Positions 1 to 8,195 are shown, counted from the first letter of the stretch. The stretch is 64,000 nt of DNA from Pseudomonadota bacterium (GCA_021792555.1 JAJYUL010000010.1:1-64000); one strand, 5' to 3'. Made by a program: numbers and translations. Notes: generated from the letters alone by a model not told the origin.

Positions 1-141
1 GACTCGCTCGTGCGGCGTCTCGGCAAGACCGGCACGAACATCATGATCCGCCTGACCGCGTTCATCCTGCTCGCCATCGGCGCGCAGATCATCTGGAACG
101 GGGCGAGCACGATGCTCAGAAGCGTGCTGGCGCACCCGTGA
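1..141 (+). CDS. MarC-family integral membrane protein (C-terminal fragment)
   Basis: Only the last 46 codons are in the window; the reading frame is open from base 1 and ends at TGA 139-141. The visible tail contains LGKTGTNIMIRLTAF followed by a hydrophobic stretch (FILLAIGAQIIWNG), which matches the conserved last helix of MarC/UPF0056 multipass inner-membrane proteins. The function of this family is not established; the old link to multiple antibiotic resistance has not held up. The family call rests on this short but characteristic tail. The following 200 bp (142-341) up to the end of the convergent toxin-antitoxin frame holds no gene I can support. Confidence 0.75.
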   Translation, partial: DSLVRRLGKTGTNIMIRLTAFILLAIGAQIIWNGASTMLRSVLAHP

Positions 142-341
142 GCGAGCGTCTCGGCGAGGGCGAGTGAGGAGGCTCGCGCTCATCGGATGCCACGGCAGGC
201 GCGCGGGCTGCCGCCGGCCGCCCGGTGAGCTCGGCAAGCGCGGCGAGAAAGAGTCGGGATACGGGCTCCGTCACGGCAGCGCCTGGCGGATACGCCGCCC
301 GCGCTCGCGGACGGCGGCCCGTTCCGCCACGCCATAGCCGC

Positions 342-1010
342 TCAGTTGCGTAAGAGCCGTCGGAAGAGCAGGGTTTCCATGTCACGACGGCCGCCGGTGA
401 TCAGGTAGATCACGATGTCGTGGCCATGCATCCGATACACGAGCCGGTACGGTTTGAAAAAGATCCGTCGATATCCGTTCAGACCCAATTGGCGCAGTTC
501 CTGTGGAATGGATCCGCGCTCAGGGCTTGCAACGAGACTTTCAGCGATGTCCGGCAGCCGGGCCAACACGCGATCGGCGTTCTGGACCGAATCAGCGTGC
601 GCGCTGTAGGCGTAAAGTCCGCGAAGATCGACTTCGGCATCCTCGGCCAGAAGCACGTGATACGACATCCTGCGAGCGAGTCGGTGCTGTGGGGGAGTGG
701 CCGGGCCTGGCCGGCGGTCGCCTGAACGCTGCAACGTCCGCTCGGCCGTGCCGGCTCGCAATGACTTGATGACATCCTCCAGGGGGCGCGTCTTGCCCTG
801 GGCGACCTGCGCGTTGCCGAGCGCCAGAATCTTCAGCAGCGAAAGTGCGGCCTGGGTTTCCTCCTGGGTGTTCACGTCTTGCAGCACGGCTTTTGCCATG
901 CCGTTCTGGGTGATGATGAGCGGCTCTCGGCACTCGCTGATCTTGCTCAGGACCTCTGTGGCATTGGCCTTGAGGCAGCTGATCGGCTTGATCTGTGTTG
1001 AATAGCGCAT
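342..1010 (-). CDS. Phd/YefM antitoxin fused in frame to a RelE/ParE toxin
   Basis: One 222-codon frame carries both halves of a type II toxin-antitoxin module. Residues 1 to about 86 match Phd/YefM antitoxins of the kind that starts with STQIKPIS and has ITQNG and AVLQDV. Residues 115-222 match RelE/ParE mRNA-interferase toxins, with FFKPYRLVYR and the C-terminal GGRRDMETLL. The two parts are joined by about 28 residues of Arg/Pro-rich sequence with no family resemblance. Usually these are two overlapping genes. Here the antitoxin stop codon appears to be absent, so a fusion protein is expected unless the toxin restarts at Met115 (base 668), which has only a weak CAGG next to the ATG. I see no good Shine-Dalgarno for the first ATG. 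A sequencing error, or a module decaying after loss of a stop, are alternatives. Domain calls are firm; whether one or two proteins are made is open. Confidence 0.75.
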   Translation of the reverse strand: MRYSTQIKPISCLKANATEVLSKISECREPLIITQNGMAKAVLQDVNTQEETQAALSLLKILALGNAQVAQGKTRPLEDVIKSLRAGTAERTLQRSGDRRPGPATPPQHRLARRMSYHVLLAEDAEVDLRGLYAYSAHADSVQNADRVLARLPDIAESLVASPERGSIPQELRQLGLNGYRRIFFKPYRLVYRMHGHDIVIYLITGGRRDMETLLFRRLLRN

Positions 1011-1033
1011 TCGGCGTGTCCGTGCGAGGGGCC

Positions 1034-1052
1034 AAAAGTCCGATCAAAAGTC
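1034..1052. promoter_or_regulatory. AAAAGTC direct repeats upstream of the toxin-antitoxin frame
   Basis: AAAAGTC occurs at 1034-1040 and again at 1046-1052, 12 bp apart, 24-42 bp upstream of the antitoxin ATG (which reads leftward). The right copy overlaps a TTGACT on the minus strand that could serve as a -35, although no convincing -10 follows at normal spacing. Autoregulation by antitoxin binding to upstream repeats is general for type II modules; the operator assignment here is inference. Confidence 0.25.
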
Positions 1053-1094
1053 AAGGCCGTGAAGACTCAGCGGGTCCTGTCCCGAGGAGAGGGC

Positions 1095-1222
1095 GGGTGC
1101 ATTGCGCGGCAGCCCGTTGGCGCCGGTCGGCCGCGATGGCGAACCCGGATTCCGGCCGCTGCAGCCCGCAGCCGTCGGTGGGCAACGCCAGCCATTTCGG
1201 GCTGGGAGGGTGCATTGCGCGG
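1095..1222. repeat. Two 15-bp direct repeats in the gap before dusA
   Basis: The 15-mer GGGTGCATTGCGCGG occurs at 1095-1109 and 1208-1222, 113 bp apart. The flanks differ, so this is not a tandem duplication of a longer unit. No function can be read from it. Confidence 0.6.
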
Positions 1223-1422
1223 TCACATCGATTGCGGGGCCGTCGCTTCGATCCGATTGATCCGGGAGTGTGGGCAGCCCGCGCACGGGATGTCTGCGGC
1301 GCAGCCGGCGTTTCGGCGTCGGGCGAGTCAGTCGATCGGGGTGTGGCGCGCGTCTTGGTACACTGGCGTTCTGCCTGCACAGATGCTGCAGACGTTGTGA
1401 GCCGCATTCCTGGATTGATCGT

Positions 1423-2457
1423 GTGAAAATCGACCGGACAATCTCCGTCGCCCCGATGATGGACTGGACCGACCGCCACTGCCGGTACTTCCTGCGGGGC
1501 TTCTCGGCGCAGACGCTCCTTTACACCGAAATGATCACCGCGGCGGCGATCCTGCGCGGGGATGCGGCGCGCTTGCTGGCGTTCGACGCCGAGGAGCATC
1601 CGCTCGCGCTGCAGCTCGGCGGCAGCGAGCCGCGCGAGCTCGCCGCCGCGGCGCGCATCGGCGAGCAGGCGGGCTACGACGAGATCAACCTTAACTGCGG
1701 CTGCCCGAGCGATCGGGTGGCGAGCGGGGCCTTCGGCGCTTGTCTGATGCGCGAGCCGGCGCGGGTCGCCGAGTGCATCGCGGCGATGAGCGCGGCGGTG
1801 CGGATCCCCGTGACTGTCAAGATGCGCATCGGGGTCGTGAGCGGCGCGCGCCGGGAAGTGGCCGGCGCGCTCGAGCGCTTCGAGGAGGCGGATTTCGCGG
1901 CGCTGCACGAGTTCGTGACGTTGACGCGCCAGGCCGGCAGCCGGGTGGCGATCGTGCATGCCCGCAAAGCGGTCCTCGGCGGACTCTCGCCGAAGGACAA
2001 CCGGGAGGTTCCGCCGCTGCGCTACGACGTCGTCGCGCGGCTCAAGGGCGAGTGCGCGGGGCTGCCGGTGATCGTCAACGGCGGCATCCGCACGGCCGAG
2101 GCGGCGCTCGAAGCGTTGAGCTGGTGCGATGGCGTGATGCTCGGCCGGGAGGCCTACCATCGCCCGGCGCTGCTCGCCGAGCTGCAGCAGGCGCTGCATC
2201 CGGGCTCGGCCCCGCTCTCGCGCGAGGGGCTGCTCGAGCGCATGGCATGCTACGCTGAGCGCCGGCTCGCTGAGGGCCATTCATTGGGGAGCATCACGCG
2301 GCACATGCTCGGGCTGTATTCGGGCCAGCCGGGCGCCCGGGAGTACCGGCGGCTGATGAGCGAGGGCGCACGCGCCCCCGGGGCGGACGCGGGGCTGATC
2401 CGGCGGGCCGCCGCGGCGGCGCGCTCCATGGCGCTGCCCGGCGCCTCCGCGGCGTGA
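1423..2457 (+). CDS. dusA: tRNA-dihydrouridine(20/20a) synthase DusA
   Basis: FMN-dependent enzyme that reduces uridine at D-loop positions 20/20a of tRNA in the cytoplasm. The TIM-barrel family signatures are present: SVAPMMDWTD near the N terminus, YTEMI, NLNCGCPSDRV with the catalytic Cys94 in GCPS, KMRIGV, VHARKA, and the FMN-phosphate NGGI and LGREAYHRP near the C-terminal side of the barrel. The DusA-type motifs WTDRHCRYF and LSPKDNREVPPL separate it from DusB and DusC. GTG 1423 is chosen because similarity starts there and it gives 344 residues, the usual DusA length. The frame is open further upstream, but that part shows no conservation. No strong Shine-Dalgarno precedes the GTG. It stands alone, followed at 100 bp by a gene with its own promoter. 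Confidence 0.93.
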   Translation: MKIDRTISVAPMMDWTDRHCRYFLRGFSAQTLLYTEMITAAAILRGDAARLLAFDAEEHPLALQLGGSEPRELAAAARIGEQAGYDEINLNCGCPSDRVASGAFGACLMREPARVAECIAAMSAAVRIPVTVKMRIGVVSGARREVAGALERFEEADFAALHEFVTLTRQAGSRVAIVHARKAVLGGLSPKDNREVPPLRYDVVARLKGECAGLPVIVNGGIRTAEAALEALSWCDGVMLGREAYHRPALLAELQQALHPGSAPLSREGLLERMACYAERRLAEGHSLGSITRHMLGLYSGQPGAREYRRLMSEGARAPGADAGLIRRAAAAARSMALPGASAA

Positions 2458-2477
2458 GCCATGAGTACTTTCCGCCA

Positions 2478-2506
2478 ATGGCACGGCGGTCCGCCTCGCG
2501 TATAAT
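2478..2506 (+). promoter_or_regulatory. Sigma-70 promoter of the cyclase-FHA gene
   Basis: A perfect -10 TATAAT (2501-2506) is preceded at exactly 17 bp by ATGGCA (2478-2483, 4 of 6 matches to TTGACA). Transcription would begin near 2513, about 45 nt before the TTG start of the cyclase gene. This is among the best promoter matches in the window. Confidence 0.7.
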
Positions 2507-2557
2507 CTGCTTGCGGACTTATGTCCAATCGAGAACTCCAACAGACGGGGAGGACGG

Positions 2558-3475
2558 TTGAGCGCCCAATCGATGGGTAAGGACGTCGAACTCGCCGTCT
2601 TGTTCGCGGACGTGGTCGGCTCGACCCGGCTCTATGAGCGCATGGGCGACCAGCGGGCCCGCGACATGGTCGCGCTGTGCATCGATGTCATGCGCACGGC
2701 CACCGAGCAGTGCCATGGCTCGGTCATCAAGACCATGGGCGATGAGGTCATGGCCACCTTCCCGAGCGCCGATGAGGCGCTGAACGCCGCCGCCCAGATG
2801 CAAAAGCAGATCGGCGCCCACGCGCAGCTGCGCGTCGACGGCCAGCCGGTCGCGATCCGCGTCGGCTGCCATTTCGGGCCGGTGGTGGTGGAGAGCCAGG
2901 ACGTGTTCGGCTCGACCGTGCATACCGCCAACCGCATGACCAGCCAGGCGAAGGCCGGCCAGATCATCACCACCGAGGCGACCGTCGGGCAGCTCTCGAG
3001 CCAGTGGCGAGCGGCCTGCCGGCTGATCGACACCGCGCCGATCAAAGGGCAGCGCAACGAGGTGCCGCTGTACGAGGTGCTCTGGCAGGCCGATGACGTG
3101 ACCAGCATGGTGCGCACGATGGGGCACGATACCGACCGCACGTACTGCACGCGTCTGCGGCTGTGGTGGCTCGATCAGGAGCTGCTCATCGACGAGCAGC
3201 GCCCGATCCTGACCATCGGCCGGGCGGATGAGAACGATCTGGTGATCAAGGGCAATCTGGTCTCGCGTCTGCACGCGCGCATCGAGTTCGCGCGGCACAA
3301 GTTCACGCTGATCGACCACAGCACCAACGGCACGTTCGTGCGCGATGCGACCGGCGAGGAGTCCTTCGTGCGGCGCGATTCGCTGCAGCTGAAGGGCGGC
3401 GGAATGATCAGCCTCGGGCGCATGCCCGAGGCCGACTCGGCCCAGACCATCCGCTTCGTCTGCGAGCGCGACTAG
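2558..3475 (+). CDS. Class III adenylate/guanylate cyclase with C-terminal FHA domain
   Basis: A soluble 305-residue protein: class III nucleotidyl cyclase catalytic domain (about residues 8-175), then a forkhead-associated phosphothreonine-binding domain (about 215-300) with TIGR, N, SRLH and STNGTFV in canonical order. Metal ligands are at Asp18 (LFADVVGST) and Asp62 (TMGDEVM), with a base-specifying Lys58. The usual VNxAxR transition-state motif reads VHTANR here, so the expected Asn is His122 while Arg126 is kept; activity or nucleotide preference may be altered. No sensor or membrane segment is present; the FHA domain could dock it to a phosphorylated partner, but no kinase lies nearby. 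TTG 2558 is chosen because GGGGAGG lies just upstream; ATG 2573 is the alternative. It likely makes cAMP, though the substrate is not proven. Confidence 0.88.
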   Translation: MSAQSMGKDVELAVLFADVVGSTRLYERMGDQRARDMVALCIDVMRTATEQCHGSVIKTMGDEVMATFPSADEALNAAAQMQKQIGAHAQLRVDGQPVAIRVGCHFGPVVVESQDVFGSTVHTANRMTSQAKAGQIITTEATVGQLSSQWRAACRLIDTAPIKGQRNEVPLYEVLWQADDVTSMVRTMGHDTDRTYCTRLRLWWLDQELLIDEQRPILTIGRADENDLVIKGNLVSRLHARIEFARHKFTLIDHSTNGTFVRDATGEESFVRRDSLQLKGGGMISLGRMPEADSAQTIRFVCERD

Positions 3476-3487
3476 CCCGCAGCGCGC

Positions 3488-3503
3488 GGCGGTGCGCGCC
3501 GCC
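3488..3503. terminator. Short hairpin between convergent cyclase and pckG genes
   Basis: GGCGG (3488-3492) pairs with CCGCC (3499-3503) around a six-base loop in the 27-bp gap between the two convergent stops. The stem is short and no T-run follows on either strand, so it is only a weak candidate for a shared terminator. Confidence 0.25.
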
Positions 3504-5278
3504 TACGCCCCGAGCGCGGCGGCGCTCTTGGCGAGCTCCGCGGTCAGCTGCGCCGGCAGGCGCTCGCCGTACTGCTCGAGGTAGGCGCCGGTCTCGGCGA
3601 TCTCCTTGCGCCACAGCTCAGCATCGACCGACAGCAGCGCGCGCAGCGTCTCGGGCTCGAGCGCCATGCCCTGGGTATTGAGGTCCTCGGGACGCGGCAG
3701 CAGGCCGATGCCGCCGTCGACCGCGCCGGCCTTGTCCGCGCAGCGCTCGAGCATCCAGGCGAGCACCCGCAGGTTCTCCCCGTAGCCCGGCCAGAGGAAT
3801 TTCCCCTGCGGATCGCGCCGGAACCAGTTGACGTGGAAGATGCGCGGCGGGCGGGTGAGCTTGGCGCCGACCGTGAGCCAGTGCCGCCAGTAGTCGGCGA
3901 AGTTGTAGCCGCAGAACGGCTGCATGGCCATCGGATCGCGCCGCACCACGCCCACCTGGCCGACCGCCGCGGCGGTGGTCTCGGAGGCGACCGAGGCGCC
4001 GACCAGCACCCCGTGCGCCCAGTCGCGCGCCTCGTAGACGAGCGGAGCGACCTCACGGCGCCGGCCGCCGAAGATGATGGCCGAGATCGGCACCCCGCGC
4101 GGGTCGTCCACGTGCGTCGAGCAGCACGGGTTGTGCTTCGAGGCGACGGTGAAGCGGGAGTTCGGGTGCGCGGCCGGGCCGCGCGAGGGATCATACGGGC
4201 GGCCCTGCCAGTCGATGACCGGGGTGCCCTCGGGCAGTCCCTCCCACCAGGGGCGCTGATCGGCGGTGAGCGCGACGTTGGTGAACAGCGTGTCGCGCCG
4301 GATCATCTCGTAGGCGTTGCGGTTGGTCTGCGGGTTGGTGCCCGGAACCACCCCGAAGTAGCCGGCCTCGGGGTTGATGGCCCACAGCCGCCCGTCCGGT
4401 CCGGGATGCAGCCACGCGATGTCATCGCCGACGGTGAACACTTGCCATCCGGGCATCGAGTCCGGCGGGATCAGCATCGCCAGATTGGTCTTGCCGCAGG
4501 CCGAGGGGAAGGCGGCCGCCACGTAGTGGGTCTCCCCGCGCGGGCTGCGCAGCCCGACGATGAGCATGTGCTCGGCGAGCCAGCCTTCATCGCGCGCCTG
4601 CCAGCTGGCGATGCGCAGCGCGTGGCACTTCTTGCCGAGCAGCGCGTTGCCGCCGTAGCCGGAGCCGAAGCTCTCGATCGACAGCTCCTCGGGAAAGTGC
4701 ATGATGAACCGGCGGTTCGGATCGAGCTCTCCGGTCGAGTGCAGCCCGCGCACGAACGTGCCCTCGCGCGCGATGCGCTCGAGCGCCGCCCGGCCGCTGC
4801 GCGTCATGATCATCATGTTGATGGCAACATAGGCGCTGTCGGTGATCTCCACGCCGCAGCGTGCGAGCGGGGAGTCGATCGGGCCCATGCAATAGGGGAT
4901 CACATAGAGCGTGCGAGCGCGCATGCAGCCGCGGAACAGCTCGTGCATCTTCGCGTGCGCGCTCTGCGGGTCCATCCAGTTGTTGTTCGGGCCCGCATCC
5001 TCCTTCGAGGCGGTGCAGATGTAGGTCAGATGCTCGACCCGCGCCACGTCGGCCGGATCGGAGCGGTACAGATAACAGTCGGGAAAGGCGTGCGGATCGA
5101 GCCGCAGCAGCTCCCCGTCGCGCACCAGCTCGGCCATGAGCGCCTCGCGCTCGGCGCGGGTCCCTTCGCACCAGCGCACCTCGGCCGGTTGCGTCAGCGC
5201 GCGGACCGACTCGACCCATTCGGTCACGGCGCGACTCAGTTGCGACATCGGCTTCGGCAGGGGAGAAGCGGTGGCCAT
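3503..5278 (-). CDS. pckG: Phosphoenolpyruvate carboxykinase (GTP)
   Basis: Converts oxaloacetate and GTP to PEP, CO2 and GDP, the entry step of gluconeogenesis from TCA intermediates. The 591-residue length and motifs fit the GTP-dependent family, not the ATP-dependent PckA of enteric bacteria. The kinase-1 loop FPSACGKTN is at about 257-265, with VGDDIAW (kinase-2) downstream, NNNWMDP near residue 100, the GSGYGGN segment near 205-211, and the C-terminal half with IFGGRRR and GASVASETTAAA. The start ATG 5278 has GAGGT about 10 nt upstream. It is monocistronic, convergent with the cyclase gene and divergent from yoaA. A -10-like TATACT lies upstream on the minus strand. Confidence 0.97.
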   Translation of the reverse strand: MATASPLPKPMSQLSRAVTEWVESVRALTQPAEVRWCEGTRAEREALMAELVRDGELLRLDPHAFPDCYLYRSDPADVARVEHLTYICTASKEDAGPNNNWMDPQSAHAKMHELFRGCMRARTLYVIPYCMGPIDSPLARCGVEITDSAYVAINMMIMTRSGRAALERIAREGTFVRGLHSTGELDPNRRFIMHFPEELSIESFGSGYGGNALLGKKCHALRIASWQARDEGWLAEHMLIVGLRSPRGETHYVAAAFPSACGKTNLAMLIPPDSMPGWQVFTVGDDIAWLHPGPDGRLWAINPEAGYFGVVPGTNPQTNRNAYEMIRRDTLFTNVALTADQRPWWEGLPEGTPVIDWQGRPYDPSRGPAAHPNSRFTVASKHNPCCSTHVDDPRGVPISAIIFGGRRREVAPLVYEARDWAHGVLVGASVASETTAAAVGQVGVVRRDPMAMQPFCGYNFADYWRHWLTVGAKLTRPPRIFHVNWFRRDPQGKFLWPGYGENLRVLAWMLERCADKAGAVDGGIGLLPRPEDLNTQGMALEPETLRALLSVDAELWRKEIAETGAYLEQYGERLPAQLTAELAKSAAALGA

Positions 5279-5372
5279 GCTCGCGATACCTCAGCTGGGG
5301 CGCCGTCGCGGTGCGTGCTCGCGCTCGGCGCCGAGGATTTGGGACGGGTGCACCCCGCCGGCTCTTGGATTC

Positions 5373-5378
5373 AGTATA
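5373..5378 (-). promoter_or_regulatory. Candidate -10 element for pckG
   Basis: TATACT on the minus strand (5378 to 5373), about 95 bp upstream of the pckG ATG. No good -35 is found at 16-18 bp spacing, so this is a tentative call; a TTGACC on the same strand at 5424-5419 is too far away for it. Confidence 0.3.
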
Positions 5379-5528
5379 GCCGCGGCTCCGGGCGCGCCTC
5401 ATAAAGTACGATAAAAGGGGTCAATTTGTTCCATAATCGCACAGCACGACCCCCATGGACCGAGCCGCCGGCGCGTGGTCTCCCGCAGGAGCGGCGCCGG
5501 GACGGGCGTGCGCGGCGCGCGCGCACCG

Positions 5529-5534
5529 TACAAT
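5529..5534 (+). promoter_or_regulatory. -10 element 6 nt before the yoaA start (leaderless candidate)
   Basis: TACAAT sits six bases before the yoaA ATG at 5541, which would place transcription start on or next to the start codon. There is no Shine-Dalgarno in front of this ATG, which agrees with a leaderless mRNA. The -35 region is poor. Confidence 0.35.
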
Positions 5535-5540
5535 GACCTG

Positions 5541-7511
5541 ATGTTGGATCTCGAGGACATCTTCGGCGCCGGCGGCCCGCTTCAGGCGGCCCTGGCGGAC
5601 TTCAGCGTGCGCGAGCCGCAGCGGCGCATGGCCGAGCGCATCGCCGCGGCCATCGCGGCGCGCCAGGCCCTCATCGTCGAGGCCGGCACGGGCACGGGCA
5701 AGACCTTCGCCTACCTCGTGCCGGCGCTGCTCTCGGGCGCGCGGGTGCTGATCTCCACCGGCACGCGCACGCTGCAGGACCAGCTCTACGCGAAGGACCT
5801 GCCGCTGGTGGGACGGGCGCTCGGCCGGCCGGCGGCCGTGGCGGTGCTCAAGGGCCGCTCGAACTACCTGTGCCGCTACCGACTGGCGCAGGGCGAGGCC
5901 ACGCTGCCGTTGCCGCTTCCGGCCGACGCGGCCGGGGCCGACGCGCCGCTCGAGCGCATCCGCCGCTGGGCGCTGACGACGCGCACCGGCGATCTGGCCG
6001 AGGTGCCGAATCTCGCCGACTCGGACCCGGTGTGGGCCGAGGTCACCTCCACGCGCGACAACTGCCTCGGCGCGCGCTGTCCGGAGCTGTCGCGCTGCCA
6101 CGTGGCGCTGGCGCGCCGGGCGGCGATCGAGGCGGACGTCGTCATCGTCAACCACCATCTGCTGCTCGCCGATCTGGCGCTGAAGGAGGACGGGTTCGGG
6201 GACCTGCTCGGCGCCGCCGATGCGGTGATTCTCGATGAGGCGCATCAGATCCCGGACCTGGCGACCCAGTTCTTCGGCGCCGAGGTCGCCAGCCGGCGGG
6301 TCGAGACTCTGCTGGGGGATCTGGAGGGCCGCGTGCGGCGGCCCGGCGGCGGGGCCGGCGCCGCCGGGCGGCAGCTCCTGGAGGCCTGCGGGGCGGTGCG
6401 CGCCTCGATGGCCCGCATGAGCCTCGCCCTCGAAGGGCGCAGCGGCCGCCTGGAGTGGGCCGAGGCCGAGCCGCTTCTCGGGGGGCAAGTCGATGTCCTG
6501 CGCGCACGGCTCGCCGAGCTCACCGAGCGGCTGCGCGGCTGCGAGACGGACGCGCCGCTCGCGGCGCTCGCCGAGCGCTGCGCCGAGCTCAGCGCGAACC
6601 TGGATCGCATCGGGGCGCTGGAGGCGCTCGAGGGCGCCCGCTGCGTGCAGCCCTCACGGCGCGGCTTCACGCTCAGCCTGATGCCCTTCGACATCGCGCC
6701 GCGCTTCCAGGCGCTGGTGCGCGCGCGCGCCTGCGCCTGGATCTTCACCTCCGCGACGCTCTCGCTCGGGGAGGACTTCAGCCACTTCACCAGCCGGCTC
6801 GGCATGGATGAGGCGGACACGCTCAAGATCGACAGCCCCTTCGATTTCGCGCGCCAGAGTCTGCTGTACCTGCCCGAGGGGCTGCCCGCCCCGCACAGCC
6901 CCGAGCACCTTGCGGCCGTGATGCGCCTCGCCCGCGAGCTGATCGAGGCGGCCGAGGGCGGGGCGTTCGTGCTGTTCACCAGTCACCGCTCGCTCGCCCG
7001 GGCCGCCGCGCTCTGGCGCGCCGCCGGGGCGCGCCTGGCGCGCTACCGCCTGCTGGTGCAGGGCGAGGGGCCGCGCGAGCGGCTGCTGCAGGCCTTTCGC
7101 GCCGACGGCAACGCGGTGCTGTTCGGCACGGCGAGCTTCTGGGAGGGGGTGGACGTCAAGGGCGATGCGCTGCGCCTCGTGGTCATCGAGAAGCTGCCCT
7201 TCGCCTCGCCGGACGATCCGCTCGTGCGCGCGCGCATCGAGCACCTCGAGGCCACCGGCGGCAACGCCTTCCGCGACTACCAGCTGCCCGAGGCGGCGCT
7301 CGCCCTGAAGCAGGGCGTCGGCCGGCTGATCCGCAGCGAGCAGGACTTCGGCGTGGTGGCGATCTGCGATCCGCGGCTCGGCACGCGCGGGTACGGCAAG
7401 GTGCTGCTCGGGGCGCTGCCGCCCATGACGCGCACCCACCGGCAGGCCGAGGCGGCGGAGTTCCTGCGCCGGCACACGCCCGCGGGCGCGCCCCTGGAGG
7501 CGCTGCGATGA
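5541..7511 (+). CDS. yoaA: ATP-dependent DNA helicase, YoaA/DinG (XPD-like) family
   Basis: A 656-residue superfamily 2 helicase of the iron-sulfur XPD-like group, expected to unwind DNA 5'-3' during repair or replication restart. Walker A is EAGTGTGKT (48-56). Four cysteines that would hold a 4Fe-4S cluster are at 111, 175, 180 and 186, a spacing typical of YoaA/DinG. The DEAH box is at 232-235 and the motif VI region reads QGVGRLIRSEQDFG near the C terminus. ATG 5541 begins the conserved region (LDLEDIFGAGGPL); the frame stays open upstream without conservation. The four-base overlap with tsaB (ATGA) matches the yoaA-tsaB pairing of other gammaproteobacteria and supports YoaA over DinG. Confidence 0.92.
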   Translation: MLDLEDIFGAGGPLQAALADFSVREPQRRMAERIAAAIAARQALIVEAGTGTGKTFAYLVPALLSGARVLISTGTRTLQDQLYAKDLPLVGRALGRPAAVAVLKGRSNYLCRYRLAQGEATLPLPLPADAAGADAPLERIRRWALTTRTGDLAEVPNLADSDPVWAEVTSTRDNCLGARCPELSRCHVALARRAAIEADVVIVNHHLLLADLALKEDGFGDLLGAADAVILDEAHQIPDLATQFFGAEVASRRVETLLGDLEGRVRRPGGGAGAAGRQLLEACGAVRASMARMSLALEGRSGRLEWAEAEPLLGGQVDVLRARLAELTERLRGCETDAPLAALAERCAELSANLDRIGALEALEGARCVQPSRRGFTLSLMPFDIAPRFQALVRARACAWIFTSATLSLGEDFSHFTSRLGMDEADTLKIDSPFDFARQSLLYLPEGLPAPHSPEHLAAVMRLARELIEAAEGGAFVLFTSHRSLARAAALWRAAGARLARYRLLVQGEGPRERLLQAFRADGNAVLFGTASFWEGVDVKGDALRLVVIEKLPFASPDDPLVRARIEHLEATGGNAFRDYQLPEAALALKQGVGRLIRSEQDFGVVAICDPRLGTRGYGKVLLGALPPMTRTHRQAEAAEFLRRHTPAGAPLEALR

Positions 7512-8182
7512 GGCTGCTGGCGCTCGATACGGCGACCGAGAACTGCTCGGCGGCGCTGCTGATCGGCGCGGAGCTGCTCGAGCGGGAGTTCGAGACCGCC
7601 CGCGGCCACGCCGAGCACCTCCTGCCGATGATCGATGCGCTGCTCGCCGAGGCGGGCGTGACGCTCGCGGCGCTCGATGCGATCGCCTTCGGACGCGGAC
7701 CGGGCTCCTTCACCGGGGTGCGTCTGGCCGCCGGCATCACGCAGGGGCTGGCCTTCGGCGCCGGGCTCGGCGTGGTGGCGGTCTCGGACCTGCGCGCCCT
7801 CGCGCAGCGTGCCTTCGGGCTCGAGGCCGGCTGCGAGCGCGTGCTGGTGTGCAATGATGCGCGCATGGGCGAGGTGTATTGGGCCGCGTACACTCGGCGA
7901 GAGGGGCTTGCCGAGCCGGCCGGCCCGGAGCAGGTGGGCAGTCCCGCGACGCTCCCGGCCTCAGTCGGGGCCGCCGGAGCCGGACGGGGATTTGCGGCCT
8001 ACCCGCAGCTCGCGGCGCACGCCGGAATCGAGGTGCCCGCGGGCTGGGAGCGGCTCCTGCCGCGCGCGCGTGAGATCGCGCTGCTGGCGGCTCCCGAGGT
8101 GCGCCTCGGGCGGCTGCTCGCGCCCGAGGAGGCGCTGCCCGTTTATGTCCGCGACCGTGTCGCGCAACCGTCATCCACGTGA
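7508..8182 (+). CDS. tsaB: tRNA threonylcarbamoyladenosine biosynthesis protein TsaB
   Basis: Partner of TsaD and TsaE in making the N6-threonylcarbamoyladenosine at position 37 of ANN-decoding tRNAs. The 224-residue protein has the ASKHA-fold start LLALDTATENCS, the HAEHLLPMI segment and the family hallmark GRGPGSFTGVRLA near residues 61-73. It lacks the metal-binding histidines of TsaD, as expected for TsaB. It overlaps the end of yoaA by four bases, so the two are translationally coupled. It is followed within 14 bp by the Pho box of phoB, so the operon must end here. Confidence 0.95.
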   Translation: MRLLALDTATENCSAALLIGAELLEREFETARGHAEHLLPMIDALLAEAGVTLAALDAIAFGRGPGSFTGVRLAAGITQGLAFGAGLGVVAVSDLRALAQRAFGLEAGCERVLVCNDARMGEVYWAAYTRREGLAEPAGPEQVGSPATLPASVGAAGAGRGFAAYPQLAAHAGIEVPAGWERLLPRAREIALLAAPEVRLGRLLAPEEALPVYVRDRVAQPSST

Positions 8183-8195
8183 CATATATGCTGCA

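Larger units (their letters stand above)
1011..1422. other. 412-bp non-coding gap between the toxin-antitoxin frame and dusA
   Basis: No open frame here resembles a protein family and I see no RNA gene. It holds the AAAAGTC repeats near its left end, the pair of 15-bp direct repeats, and a possible -10 hexamer TACACT at 1359-1364 without a recognisable -35. The divergent genes at both ends imply that at least two promoters lie in it. Confidence 0.5.

Noticed and set aside
2521-2580. A 19-codon ORF between the cyclase promoter and its start
   Set aside because: It lies just after the predicted transcription start and overlaps the TTG start, but has no Shine-Dalgarno and no evidence of function; probably chance.
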